The notes under the pieces were generated by a model, which saw only the letters and a program-made list of their open reading frames with translations, was not told the origin of the DNA and made no database searches. Positions 1-8,076 of a DNA stretch of 64,000 nt are shown here, piece by piece. The stretch is from Bacillus pseudomycoides (GTDB taxonomy: Bacteria; Bacillota; Bacilli; Bacillales; Bacillaceae_G): the NCBI RefSeq assembly GCF_002551005.1, contig NZ_NVOY01000001.1, forward strand, positions 71,888-135,887, given 5' to 3'. A program made the translations under genes and the position numbers. The first letter of the stretch is position 1; each line of letters opens with the position of its first letter.

Positions 1-15
1 AGGCTAGGTTCTTTT

Positions 16-447
16 TTATTGTTTTATTTTTTCTTCTAAATTCGTAACCAGCTGTTTTACTTTTACATTTGCAAGTACATTTTCCATCGCTTCTTGCGCT
101 TGCAATAATATAATTTCTAACACATTTTGAATGTTTGCTCCAACCGGACATTGTACGTTTGGATTATCGTGAAAAGAAAATAAATGTCCTTCTTCCATAA
201 CTTCAACCGCTTTGTATACATCAAGTAACGTCACTTCATCTAAATCCCGTGCTAAAGAAGTACCACCTTTTCCAGCTTGTACATCAACAAGTCCTGCTTT
301 TTTTAGCATCCCTGTAATTCGGCGAATAACGACTGGGTTTGTATTGACACTACCAGCAATCCATTCAGACGTACAACGTGAAGTTTTATCAACTGCTAGC
401 AATGTTAACATATGAACAGCCACCGTAAAACGACTACTAATCCCCAC
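16..447 (-). CDS. Rrf2-family transcriptional regulator (YwnA-like)
   Basis: This 143-residue protein has the size and layout of the Rrf2 family: an N-terminal winged helix (about residues 8-60, with SRFTVAVHMLTLLA and the recognition segment NPVVIRRITGML) and a C-terminal dimerisation helix. It has only two cysteines (one in SRCTSEW, one in NVQCPVG) and so lacks the three-Cys cluster that binds Fe-S in IscR or NsrR. This makes it closer to YwnA-type members. The start is a GTG preceded by AGGAGGGG. The gene stands alone and its targets are unknown. Family assignment is firm; the regulon is not. Confidence 0.88.
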   Translation of the reverse strand: MGISSRFTVAVHMLTLLAVDKTSRCTSEWIAGSVNTNPVVIRRITGMLKKAGLVDVQAGKGGTSLARDLDEVTLLDVYKAVEVMEEGHLFSFHDNPNVQCPVGANIQNVLEIILLQAQEAMENVLANVKVKQLVTNLEEKIKQ

Positions 448-526
448 TTGTATTCCCCTCCTTTATACCATTCTCTATCATTCATAAAAAAATAACGTAC
501 CTTTTATTATATACCACTTTCTTTCG

Positions 527-552
527 TTATATAAAGTGAAACTTCCATCAGT
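527..552. repeat. 26-bp remnant of the ~155-bp hairpin-rich repeat family
   Basis: These 26 bases are identical to one end of the repeat at 34277..34429 (the segment containing AAGTGAAACTTCCATCAGT). The rest of the element is absent, so this looks like a decayed or truncated copy in the spacer between the Rrf2 gene and the ABC transporter. Confidence 0.6.
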
Positions 553-582
553 AGATAAAATAAAAGCATTCTAAAGACAGAG

Positions 583-621
583 AAAAAATCCTGATTTACT
601 TATGAAAGAATCAGGATTTTT
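583..621 (-). terminator. Rho-independent terminator after the ABC permease
   Basis: The arms AAAAATCCTGATT and AATCAGGATTTTT pair around a roughly 12-base loop. It lies just past the stop of the NatB-like permease and is followed by T residues in the minus-strand direction. Confidence 0.8.
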
Positions 622-626
622 CCAAA

Positions 627-1853
627 CTAATGACGCTTTATAAATTTAGCAAGATCTTTAAACTTCACTTTATCGGAATAGCTCATAACACCGTTTACGT
701 AAATGCGACTTGTAATAAAGTTTAAAAGGAAGATTGTCGCAAGTAATAACGATAAGGCAATGCTAATTTCTAAAGTACCAGCTTCTCCAGCTACAACCCG
801 CGAGAATGTAACCATCGGTGTAAAGAAAGGAATATATGAACTAATCACAACAATTGTACTATTTGGGTCTGATAGTGATTTCATGCTTATGAAAAACGCT
901 GCCATAATTAAAATTGCGACTGGAAATGATACTGATTGTAAGTCTTCTGTTTTAGATACAACAGCTCCAGCTGCCGCATACATCATCGCATATAATAAAT
1001 AGCCAGTGATGAAAAATACAATAAACAGACTAATAACTTTTGCATCTAACTTCGCAAAATCAATCGGAAGACCAAATAAAGACGCATTATCTAAATCTAT
1101 CCATCCAATTAAAACAGGAACGAGAACACCACATGCAAGGATAGCGATTTGCAGTAACGCTGTTGTAACAACAGCAAGAATTTTAGCGTACATCATATAC
1201 AGTGGTTTCACTTTCGAAAGCATAATCTCCATAACACGAGAAGATTTTTCTGATGCGATATTCATCGCAATAGTATTTCCGAACGCTATGATAAACATAT
1301 ACAGTACAAATATAAACACATATGCAATACCGAAAGAGGAAGCACGATCTTTTATCGCTTCTTCTTTCACCGAAATATCTGTTTGTAGCTGCTGCGCTAC
1401 ATCAGACTGTACCTTATGGTTCGAAAGAATCACTTGTGTATATTGCTGTTTTAAATAACTTGCTATAATAGTAGATGTTTCTTTACTCGGAAAACCATTG
1501 TACATATACGTTACTTCGGGTACTTCATTTTTTTCTGTAACGTAAAAGAGACCATCTAACTCCCCTTCTTCAACTTGCTTATGAACTTTTTCTAACTGTT
1601 CTTTCTTTTCTACTCGTATTTGGGCCGATGGAAGAATTTTATTTAGCATCTCTTCTTGCACAGTATATGTAGAACTATCCATTACGATTGCCAACTTATC
1701 TTTATCTTTGTTTTTGTCCTTATCAGAAGTAAAGTGATTAAAAGCAAAAATCCCAAATACTATTAAAAATAAAATCCCACTTGTAATTAGTGACTTTTTA
1801 GAAAGAAATGATTCTCTAAAATAAAATGAAAACACATGAAAAAATTTACGCAT
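627..1853 (-). CDS. ABC-2 type transporter permease (NatB/YhaP-like)
   Basis: This 408-residue membrane subunit has an N-terminal transmembrane segment (about 23-42), a hydrophilic extracytoplasmic domain (about 45-175) and five to six C-terminal membrane helices. That is the topology of ABC-2 permeases of the NatB/YhaP group, which export Na+ or other substrates. It lies 2 bp downstream of its ATPase partner, so the two form a two-gene operon ending in a terminator. The middle of the protein carries the helix SSRVMEIMLSKVKP that typically precedes the membrane core. The substrate cannot be read from sequence. Confidence 0.88.
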   Translation of the reverse strand: MRKFFHVFSFYFRESFLSKKSLITSGILFLIVFGIFAFNHFTSDKDKNKDKDKLAIVMDSSTYTVQEEMLNKILPSAQIRVEKKEQLEKVHKQVEEGELDGLFYVTEKNEVPEVTYMYNGFPSKETSTIIASYLKQQYTQVILSNHKVQSDVAQQLQTDISVKEEAIKDRASSFGIAYVFIFVLYMFIIAFGNTIAMNIASEKSSRVMEIMLSKVKPLYMMYAKILAVVTTALLQIAILACGVLVPVLIGWIDLDNASLFGLPIDFAKLDAKVISLFIVFFITGYLLYAMMYAAAGAVVSKTEDLQSVSFPVAILIMAAFFISMKSLSDPNSTIVVISSYIPFFTPMVTFSRVVAGEAGTLEISIALSLLLATIFLLNFITSRIYVNGVMSYSDKVKFKDLAKFIKRH

Positions 1854-1855
1854 TC

Positions 1856-2740
1856 TTATTTCGCCCTTTCTACAAAGATTTCATTTAAGGTCGGTTCTAG
1901 CATTTTAAACTGACGTAAATGCACACCTTTGTCTTGTAGTTTTTGTAAGATTGATAGGGCTTCTGTATCTTCCTGAACTTTAATATAAAGATAACCAAGA
2001 CGTTTCTCATACACAATCTGTAGTGTTTGCAATGCTTTTTCATTTTCTTTATTATCTTCAATTGTTAAGTTTCGAAATCCGTATTCTTTTTTTATATCAC
2101 TTAAGTGACCCTCTACAACCGCTTTGCCTTGCTTCAAAATACACACATGCTGACAAAACGATTCAACTTGTTCCATACGATGACTTGATAAAATAATAGT
2201 TTTCCCTCTTTGAATTTGTTCTTCAATAATATTTGCTAGCATTTCAGCATTTACGGGATCTAATCCACTAAATGGTTCATCTAAAATGAGTAACTCCGGG
2301 TCATGTAGAAGCGCTGCAATCAATTGAATTTTTTGTTGATTCCCTTTCGACAATTCCCCTGCAACCTTATACTTGTATTCAGGGATTGCTAATCTTCCTA
2401 ACCAAAAATCAATGGCTGCATCTACTTCTTTTTTTGTCATTCCTTCTAATCTTCCAAAATAGCGAAGTTGATCAATTACTCGACTTTTCGTATACAAACC
2501 TCTCTCTTCAGGAAGATAACCAATTGTTACACCACTCTCTGAGATTTCTTTCTCATCCCACGTAATATTGCCCCCATTTGGTGTTAATAAACTTAACAGC
2601 ATTTTAATGGTCGTTGTTTTTCCTGCACCGTTTCGTCCTAGCAGTCCTAATACTTCACCTTTCGGCAGAGTAAGATTTAGATGATTCACTGCAACGTTTT
2701 CACCAAACTGCTTGGTTAATTGTTGAATCTGCAATGTCAT
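1856..2740 (-). CDS. ABC transporter ATP-binding protein (NatA/YhaQ-like)
   Basis: This 294-residue ATPase has Walker A GRNGAGKTT (near residue 36), a signature motif in the variant form LSKGNQQK, Walker B LLILDEPFSGLD, and a switch His in SSHRMEQ. The C-terminal 80 residues form the regulatory extension usual in NatA-type subunits. It is the first gene of the operon with the permease at 627..1853. A 142-bp inverted-repeat element sits in its upstream region. B. subtilis yhaQ-yhaP is the closest named pair I recall, but the substrate is unknown. Confidence 0.9.
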   Translation of the reverse strand: MTLQIQQLTKQFGENVAVNHLNLTLPKGEVLGLLGRNGAGKTTTIKMLLSLLTPNGGNITWDEKEISESGVTIGYLPEERGLYTKSRVIDQLRYFGRLEGMTKKEVDAAIDFWLGRLAIPEYKYKVAGELSKGNQQKIQLIAALLHDPELLILDEPFSGLDPVNAEMLANIIEEQIQRGKTIILSSHRMEQVESFCQHVCILKQGKAVVEGHLSDIKKEYGFRNLTIEDNKENEKALQTLQIVYEKRLGYLYIKVQEDTEALSILQKLQDKGVHLRQFKMLEPTLNEIFVERAK

Positions 2741-2778
2741 ACTTTTCTCTCCTTAAGTTTTATAAATTTAATAACATG

Positions 2779-2920
2779 GTTCATCACCAAAAGACGGGGG
2801 TGACATATAGATGTACACTCTACTCCGAGTGGACGCTTTCCGCAGGAGTCGCCACTCTCCGTTCCGTGTATTAAAAATGATTCATTTTCAAAAAAGCAAT
2901 CCCGTGTTACGGTGATGAAC
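2779..2920. repeat. 142-bp MITE-like element with 10-bp terminal inverted repeats
   Basis: The left end GTTCATCACC and right end GGTGATGAAC are perfect inverted repeats, extended inward by ACGGG/CCCGT. The centre holds a second GC-rich inverted repeat (GAGTGG near 2836 against CCACTC) with the internal motif GCTTTCCGCAGGAGTC, a word I recall recurring in Bacillaceae intergenic repeats. There is no coding capacity. It fills most of the 343-bp spacer between the ABC ATPase and the phosphatase lipoprotein; the remaining bases are AT-rich promoter sequence. Confidence 0.7.
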
Positions 2921-3083
2921 TAATAATATGCAAAATACGTATATTTTTACCATATTTTATTATAACATCGCACATACTAAATTATATACGTATATCAATA
3001 TGCAAAATTGCATTTATTTATTTTGTTATCACATTATCGTGATATAATTAATAGGTAAAATATATATTTTTTAGGAGGACACC

Positions 3084-3917
3084 ATGAAAAAGAGAACATT
3101 AACAACACTGTTATCTGTTGCATTGTTATCTACAACTTTAACAGCATGCAACTCGACAGCAGAACAGACATCAGCAAAAGCAAAAGAAGAAAAAGTCCAA
3201 CTAACAGATCAACAATTGATGGCTGACTTATGGTATCAGACATCTGGTGAAGCAAAAGCATTATACCACCAAGGCTACAACATCGGTACACAAAAGCTAG
3301 ATGCAGCTCTTGCTAAGGGGACAAGCAAGAAACGAGCTGTTGTTCTAGACTTAGACGAAACTGTTGTTGATAACAGCCCACACCAAGCAATGTCTGTGAA
3401 AACAGGAAAAGGCTATCCTTATAAGTGGGATGACTGGATTAATAAGGCAGAAGCGGAAGCTCTTCCTGGTGCAATTGACTTCTTAAAACATGCAGAATCA
3501 AAAGGCATAGATATTTACTACATTTCAAATCGTAAAACGAATCAATTAGATGCGACGATTAAAAACTTAGAACGTATCGGTGCTCCTCAAGCAACGAAAG
3601 AACATATCTTACTACAAGACCCGAAAGAAAAAGGAAAAGAAAAACGTCGTGAACTCGTTTCATCAACGCATGATATCGTCTTATTATTCGGTGATAATTT
3701 ATCAGACTTCATTGGTTTTGATGGATTATCGACGCAAGATCGTAATAAGAAAGTAGAAGAATTAAAAGCACAATTTGGCGAGAAATTTATCGTTTTCCCA
3801 AATCCTATGTATGGTGACTGGGAAGGTTCTTTATATGACTATGACTTTAAAAAATCTGATGCAGACAAAGATAAAATTCGCAGAGACAACTTAAAATCAT
3901 TTGAAGATAAAAAATAA
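3084..3917 (+). CDS. 5'-nucleotidase, lipoprotein e(P4) family
   Basis: This 277-residue class C acid phosphatase of the HAD superfamily probably hydrolyses nucleotide monophosphates outside the cell. A lipoprotein signal peptide ends at the lipobox LTAC (Cys 22). The HAD nucleophile motif is VVLDLDETVVDNS (about residues 86-98), a later motif is YYISNRKT, and the acidic motif is LFGDNLSDF. The start is ATG with the strong RBS TTAGGAGGA. It is transcribed alone towards motAB and shares a bidirectional terminator with motB. Family call is firm; the natural substrate is inferred. Confidence 0.93.
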   Translation: MKKRTLTTLLSVALLSTTLTACNSTAEQTSAKAKEEKVQLTDQQLMADLWYQTSGEAKALYHQGYNIGTQKLDAALAKGTSKKRAVVLDLDETVVDNSPHQAMSVKTGKGYPYKWDDWINKAEAEALPGAIDFLKHAESKGIDIYYISNRKTNQLDATIKNLERIGAPQATKEHILLQDPKEKGKEKRRELVSSTHDIVLLFGDNLSDFIGFDGLSTQDRNKKVEELKAQFGEKFIVFPNPMYGDWEGSLYDYDFKKSDADKDKIRRDNLKSFEDKK

Positions 3918-3940
3918 AGGGTGGCACAATGCCATCCTTT
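3916..3940. terminator. Bidirectional terminator between phosphatase and motB
   Basis: AAAGGGTGGCA pairs with TGCCATCCTTT (one G-U pair) across a 3-base loop. T-rich runs on both sides make it usable by both convergent genes; its right arm overlaps the motB stop codon. Confidence 0.75.
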
Positions 3941-4715
3941 ATTTTTTATCTTTTATAAGCGGTAAAATGAATACTTCTACCCGTCTATTTTTCGCTCTTC
4001 CTTCCGGAGTGTCATTCGATGCGACAGGACGATATTCTCCGTAGCCAATCGCACTAAATTTTTGCGGAAGCAATTGTTTGTTTTTGAGCAGTGCTTGCAT
4101 AAAATTAACGGCCCGCTGCGTACTTAACTCCCAGTTAGAAGCAAAATTCGCATTCGAGATTGGAACATTATCCGTATGTCCTGATACAGTAATTTCTCGA
4201 GGAGATGCTGCAACTAATAAGGAGGACATCTCTTGTGCCATATTCAACGACTCTAACTTCACAGTAGCTTGTCCAGAATCAAAAAGTGCGTTATCTCGAA
4301 TTGTTACCATTAATCCACGTTCTGTGAGCTCTGTATTAAATGAAGATTGAAGTCCCTTTTCTTCAATGTATTTATCAATATTTTTTTGTACTTCTTTTAA
4401 TTCATTCATTTCCTGCTGCTTCACTTCTGCCTCTGCTTTTTGCTTAATTTTTTCAGATTCAGGGCGCGTTTCCTTTAAATCTTTGTCAGATATGGGCTTT
4501 TGTTCACTTAAAAACTCTTTATTCCCTGTTCCACCTGAAAGTTCTTTCTTAAAAGCAACTGCCATTTGTTTAAACTTCCCTGCATCAATACTACTCATCG
4601 CAAACAAAACGATAAATAATGCGAATAACAAAGTTAACATGTCTGCGTACGGAATTAGCCAGGTCTCATCGATATGATCTTCATGTTTTTTTTTCTTCTT
4701 CTTTCTTCTACTCAT
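3939..4715 (-). CDS. motB: Flagellar stator protein MotB
   Basis: This 258-residue stator subunit anchors the ion-conducting motor complex to peptidoglycan. It has a short basic N-terminus, a single membrane helix (about 19-42) with the essential proton-carrying Asp in PYADMLTLLFAL (Asp 25), a plug/linker region, and a C-terminal OmpA-like peptidoglycan-binding domain with SGHTDNVP and NWELSTQRA. It overlaps the end of motA by 8 bp, implying translational coupling. The helix lacks obvious features of Na+-type MotS, so H+ coupling is likely but not proven. Confidence 0.95.
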   Translation of the reverse strand: MSRRKKKKKKHEDHIDETWLIPYADMLTLLFALFIVLFAMSSIDAGKFKQMAVAFKKELSGGTGNKEFLSEQKPISDKDLKETRPESEKIKQKAEAEVKQQEMNELKEVQKNIDKYIEEKGLQSSFNTELTERGLMVTIRDNALFDSGQATVKLESLNMAQEMSSLLVAASPREITVSGHTDNVPISNANFASNWELSTQRAVNFMQALLKNKQLLPQKFSAIGYGEYRPVASNDTPEGRAKNRRVEVFILPLIKDKK

Positions 4716-5499
4716 CTTTCTTCGCTCCCTGTTCTAGCTTTTTACGCTCAGTTTCAGAGAGTGCACATAGAATACGATTTCTCATAACAAATGGATACGT
4801 ACCAGCTTGAAGCATTAATAAACATTCAACCATTAAACGCTTCTTCTCAATTTCTTGTGCAGACTTTTGCTTTAATTTGTTTGCAAATGGATGCCACAGC
4901 ACATAACCAGAAAAAATACCAAAAATTGTTGCAATAAACGCACCAGAAATTGCATGACCTAACTTATCAATATCTGCTAAGTTCCCCAATGCAGCTACAA
5001 GTCCAATTACAGCTCCTAAAACACCGAGTGTCGGTGCGTATGTACCAGCTTGAGTGAAAAGGGCAGCTCCTTTTGTATGACGCTCCTCTATCGCTTCAAT
5101 TTCTGATTCTAATATTTGTTCAAGGTCATCTACTGACACACCATCGATAACAAATTTCATACCCCTCATTAAAAATTCATCTTCTACTTGATCTAACTGT
5201 TGTTCTAAGGATAAAATGCCATATTTTCTACTTTCCGACGTCCAATGTACAAATAATTCCAATATCTCTTCATAAGTCATCTCTTTTTTATTCTTTCCGA
5301 AAATGATTTTGAATAATTTAGGAATTCTTTTTAATTGATTCATTGGAAAAGCGATACATACCGCTGCAGATGTACCCACAAAAATGATCATAAATGCCGC
5401 CGGATTTAATAAGGCGTTAAGCGGGGCCCCTTTCAAAAACATTCCTACTACAACAGCAACTATCCCAAGGATAATTCCAATGATTGATGCCAAATCCAT
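4708..5499 (-). CDS. motA: Flagellar stator protein MotA
   Basis: This 263-residue protein has four membrane helices (about 3-20, 30-50, 150-172, 184-204) with a large cytoplasmic loop between helices 2 and 3. The loop contains the charged stretch that contacts FliG. The MotA hallmark YAPTLGVLGAVIGL is at the start of helix 3. It is the first gene of the motAB operon. The 275-bp upstream spacer shared with the divergent carboxypeptidase gene is AT-rich and shows no repeat. Confidence 0.95.
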   Translation of the reverse strand: MDLASIIGIILGIVAVVVGMFLKGAPLNALLNPAAFMIIFVGTSAAVCIAFPMNQLKRIPKLFKIIFGKNKKEMTYEEILELFVHWTSESRKYGILSLEQQLDQVEDEFLMRGMKFVIDGVSVDDLEQILESEIEAIEERHTKGAALFTQAGTYAPTLGVLGAVIGLVAALGNLADIDKLGHAISGAFIATIFGIFSGYVLWHPFANKLKQKSAQEIEKKRLMVECLLMLQAGTYPFVMRNRILCALSETERKKLEQGAKKDE

Positions 5500-5774
5500 T
5501 CTTTGTTCCCTCCCAATTTGTTCGCTACAAAAAGCTATATAACTTTAAATCGCTAAATCGTTCTATAAGTATATATTACATAAAAAATGGAGTTAGCGAA
5601 AGGTTATAATTGTGTCAATTCAAAAAAAAAGGAATAATAATCGACTTTTTTTTACAAGTTTTTTTCATTTTCATTACTTCACGACTCCTTTGTTCCTTTT
5701 TATATAAGATAGATTTATAATGTATAAAAGATATTTAAGTACGAGCATGTTAGAAAGGAATACATCGGTCAAAA

Positions 5775-6566
5775 ATGATGAAAAAAAGAATTATAAAAAG
5801 GACCCTTTTAATTTCGATTGTTATTCTCATTGTTGTTTCTTTAATAAATGTTCTTTCCAAACCTTTGAGAAATAACCAAGCAGAAGCAGTTGAAACAAAA
5901 AAGCATACTGAACATCCAAAAGAAGAGATTCCTCCGTTCCCAAAAGCAAGTGCAACAGCTAAAAAAACAGATGATCAATTTAGCCTTGTCAATAATCCTG
6001 ATTCATTACTCGTGTTAGTCAATAAGCATCGAAAACTACCAGACTCTTATACACCAAATGATTTAACAAAACCAAATGTTCCGTTTTCAAACCCGAAAGA
6101 TAAAGAAAAAACATTGCTTCGCAAGCCCGCAGCGGATGCTCTAGAAACAATGTTTGAAACGGCCAAAAAACAAGGTTTTGAACTTACAGCTGTATCTGGT
6201 TTTCGCTCTTATAAACGACAACAGTCATTACATAACACATACGTAAACCGGCAAGGAAAAGAAGCCGCTGATGCGTTAAGTGCCATTCAAGGAACAAGCG
6301 AGCATCAAACGGGGCTTGCTATGGATATTAGTTCTAATTCGGCAAATTTCCAATTGGAGCCTGTATTCGGAGAAACACCTGAAGGAAAATGGGTAGCAGA
6401 GCACGCTCACGAATTTGGATTTATTATCCGTTATCCGAAAGATAAAATAAACATTACAGAGTATGCTTATGAGCCATGGCATCTTCGTTTTGTGGGCAAT
6501 CCGCATGCTACATATTTATATACGCACCACCTGACATTAGAAGAAGCAACGGAAGACAAAAAATAA
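5775..6566 (+). CDS. M15-family D-alanyl-D-alanine carboxypeptidase (VanY/LdcB-like)
   Basis: This 263-residue membrane-anchored peptidase trims the terminal D-Ala (or D-Ala after L,D-cleavage) of muropeptides. An N-terminal signal anchor spans about residues 9-27. The M15 domain (about 110-250) carries SGFRSYKRQQ, the zinc motif SEHQTGLAMD and the catalytic and zinc motif EPWHLRFVG. The start is ATGATG with RBS AAGGAA; either Met is possible. The gene is divergent from motA and monocistronic, with its own terminator. Confidence 0.92.
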   Translation: MMKKRIIKRTLLISIVILIVVSLINVLSKPLRNNQAEAVETKKHTEHPKEEIPPFPKASATAKKTDDQFSLVNNPDSLLVLVNKHRKLPDSYTPNDLTKPNVPFSNPKDKEKTLLRKPAADALETMFETAKKQGFELTAVSGFRSYKRQQSLHNTYVNRQGKEAADALSAIQGTSEHQTGLAMDISSNSANFQLEPVFGETPEGKWVAEHAHEFGFIIRYPKDKINITEYAYEPWHLRFVGNPHATYLYTHHLTLEEATEDKK

Positions 6567-6588
6567 GAGAGTTTTGTACTCTCTTATT
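6562..6588. terminator. Terminator between carboxypeptidase and thioesterase genes
   Basis: AATAAGAGAGT and ACTCTCTTATT form a perfect stem with a 5-base loop followed by T residues. The convergent thioesterase gene ends 4 bp away, so it probably serves both. Confidence 0.85.
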
Positions 6589-6591
6589 TTT

Positions 6592-7044
6592 TTAATCTAA
6601 TAATCTTTGTTTCCATTCTACTGACCAAGGTACTCCTTTTCCAGTTTTTTTAGAAGCCTGTACCATCGCACCACGTCCCACTAAACAAATCTCTTCCGCC
6701 TCATTTTTCACCATATAGTGTAAATCTAAAGATGAGTTTCCGATATTTCCCGCTTTTACATACACTTTTAAGTTCTTGTCAAAGAACACCTGTTTCAAAA
6801 AATTACATTGTAAATCCGCTACTACAATCATTGTTTCTGATGACTCATGCACCCATTCTTGCATAAAACCGAGTTCTTTAAAAAATTCAATACGAGCTTC
6901 TTCAAAATAAGTAAATGCAACACCGTTATTCATATGCCCAAACATATCTGTCTCACAAAAACGAACCTTTATAGGAATATAAAATGAAAATGCACTCGCC
7001 CACTCTTCAAAGTTTTCAATATAATGAATCTTCTTCACAACCAT
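6592..7044 (-). CDS. Hotdog-fold acyl-CoA thioesterase (YbgC/FadM-like)
   Basis: This 150-residue single-domain 4HBT thioesterase has the hallmark ETDMFGHMNNGVAFTYFEEAR (in which the Asp and the HMNN segment are catalytic or substrate-binding). I place the start at the ATG at 7044, 4 bases after the RBS AAGGAG; an in-frame ATG 15 bases upstream is too close to its own GGGAG, and a GTG six bases downstream is a further possibility. It probably hydrolyses short or aromatic acyl-CoA; the substrate is not evident. It is monocistronic. Confidence 0.85.
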   Translation of the reverse strand: MVVKKIHYIENFEEWASAFSFYIPIKVRFCETDMFGHMNNGVAFTYFEEARIEFFKELGFMQEWVHESSETMIVVADLQCNFLKQVFFDKNLKVYVKAGNIGNSSLDLHYMVKNEAEEICLVGRGAMVQASKKTGKGVPWSVEWKQRLLD

Positions 7045-7113
7045 CCATCTCCTTCTCATATACTCCCTTTAATATTATTTGATTTTTCGGAAATTTAAAA
7101 TCAAAATACACCG

Positions 7114-7257
7114 CTTTGCAAAACAAAAAATAACCTGCACTCGTTTCATCTCTTTGTTTTACCAACGTTAGTAGCAGAAAAAGGCCTTGACCTCTTCTAT
7201 GCATGGCTAGATGCTCTCGCCCACCCTAAGAGAAAAGGGGCTTTATGTTGTGTTTCC
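7114..7257 (-). repeat. bcr1-like repeat, copy A (minus orientation)
   Basis: Read on the minus strand, this segment matches copies at 31758..31905 and 61954..62092 along their length. The shared core is GCGAGAGCATCTAGCC followed by CATAGAAG.GGTC and then GGTAAAACAAAG. It has no coding capacity. The size and sequence fit the B. cereus-group bcr1 element as I recall it; the name is an inference. Confidence 0.65.
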
Positions 7258-7281
7258 AACTTGTCTTTATATAACTACAAA

Positions 7282-7310
7282 AATTGCCTCTTCAAACTGA
7301 AGAGGCAATT
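7282..7310 (-). terminator. Terminator of the sdhCAB operon
   Basis: AATTGCCTCTTCA and TGAAGAGGCAATT are perfect arms around a 3-base loop, directly after the sdhB stop codon on the minus strand. Confidence 0.88.
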
Positions 7311-7314
7311 AAAA

Positions 7315-8076
7315 TTAATAGTTATTGTCACTACCAAAGAAATCTTTAAAGGATTGAATCGTTGTATCACGGTTTAATGCAGCAATCGATGTCGTTAATG
7401 GAATTCCTTTTGGACAAGATTGTACACAGTTTTGTGAGTTACCGCAGTTTGCAAGTCCTCCATCACCCATGATCGCACGTAAACGATCCGCTTTATGCAT
7501 TTCACCCGTTGGATGTGCATTGAATAAACGCGCTTGTGAAAGCGGTGCTGGACCGATAAAGTCAGATTTGCTGTTTACGTTTGGACATGATTCTAAACAT
7601 ACACCACAAGTCATACATTTCGATAATTCATATGCCCACTGACGCTTCTTCTCTGGCATTCTCGGCCCTGGACCTAAGTCATACGTACCATCAATCGGAA
7701 TCCATGCTTTTACACGCTTTAACGCGTTAAACATACGACTACGATCCACTTGCAGGTCACGAATAACCGGGAATGTTTTCATCGGTTTTAAACGAATTGG
7801 TTGTTCTAGTTTATCAATAAGTGCTGTACATGATTGACGTGGTTTTCCGTTGATTACCATCGAACATGCACCGCACACTTCTTCTAAACAGTTCATATCC
7901 CAAGCGATAGGTGTTGTCTTGTTCCCTTTCGTATCAACAGGATTACGACGAATTTCCATTAATGCCGAAATAATATTCATATTTGGGCGATATTGAATTT
8001 CAAACTCTTGATCATACTCCTGTGAGTTTGGGCCGTCCTGTCTTGTAATAATAAGGCGGATTGTTTTCTCAGACAT
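7315..8076 (-). CDS. sdhB: Succinate dehydrogenase iron-sulfur subunit
   Basis: This 253-residue subunit passes electrons from the flavoprotein to the membrane quinone site. All three cluster-binding Cys sets are intact: the plant-type [2Fe-2S] set CLEEVCGAC with a distal Cys in RQSC, the ferredoxin motif CMTCGVCLESCP for [4Fe-4S], and CGNSQNCVQSCPKGIP for [3Fe-4S]. It overlaps the end of sdhA by 8 bp and is the last gene of the operon. Confidence 0.97.
   Translation of the reverse strand: MSEKTIRLIITRQDGPNSQEYDQEFEIQYRPNMNIISALMEIRRNPVDTKGNKTTPIAWDMNCLEEVCGACSMVINGKPRQSCTALIDKLEQPIRLKPMKTFPVIRDLQVDRSRMFNALKRVKAWIPIDGTYDLGPGPRMPEKKRQWAYELSKCMTCGVCLESCPNVNSKSDFIGPAPLSQARLFNAHPTGEMHKADRLRAIMGDGGLANCGNSQNCVQSCPKGIPLTTSIAALNRDTTIQSFKDFFGSDNNY

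Noticed and set aside
7016-7204. 62-residue minus-strand frame between the thioesterase and sdhB
   Set aside because: It runs through a bcr1-like repeat and overlaps the thioesterase start; no RBS or domain supports it.
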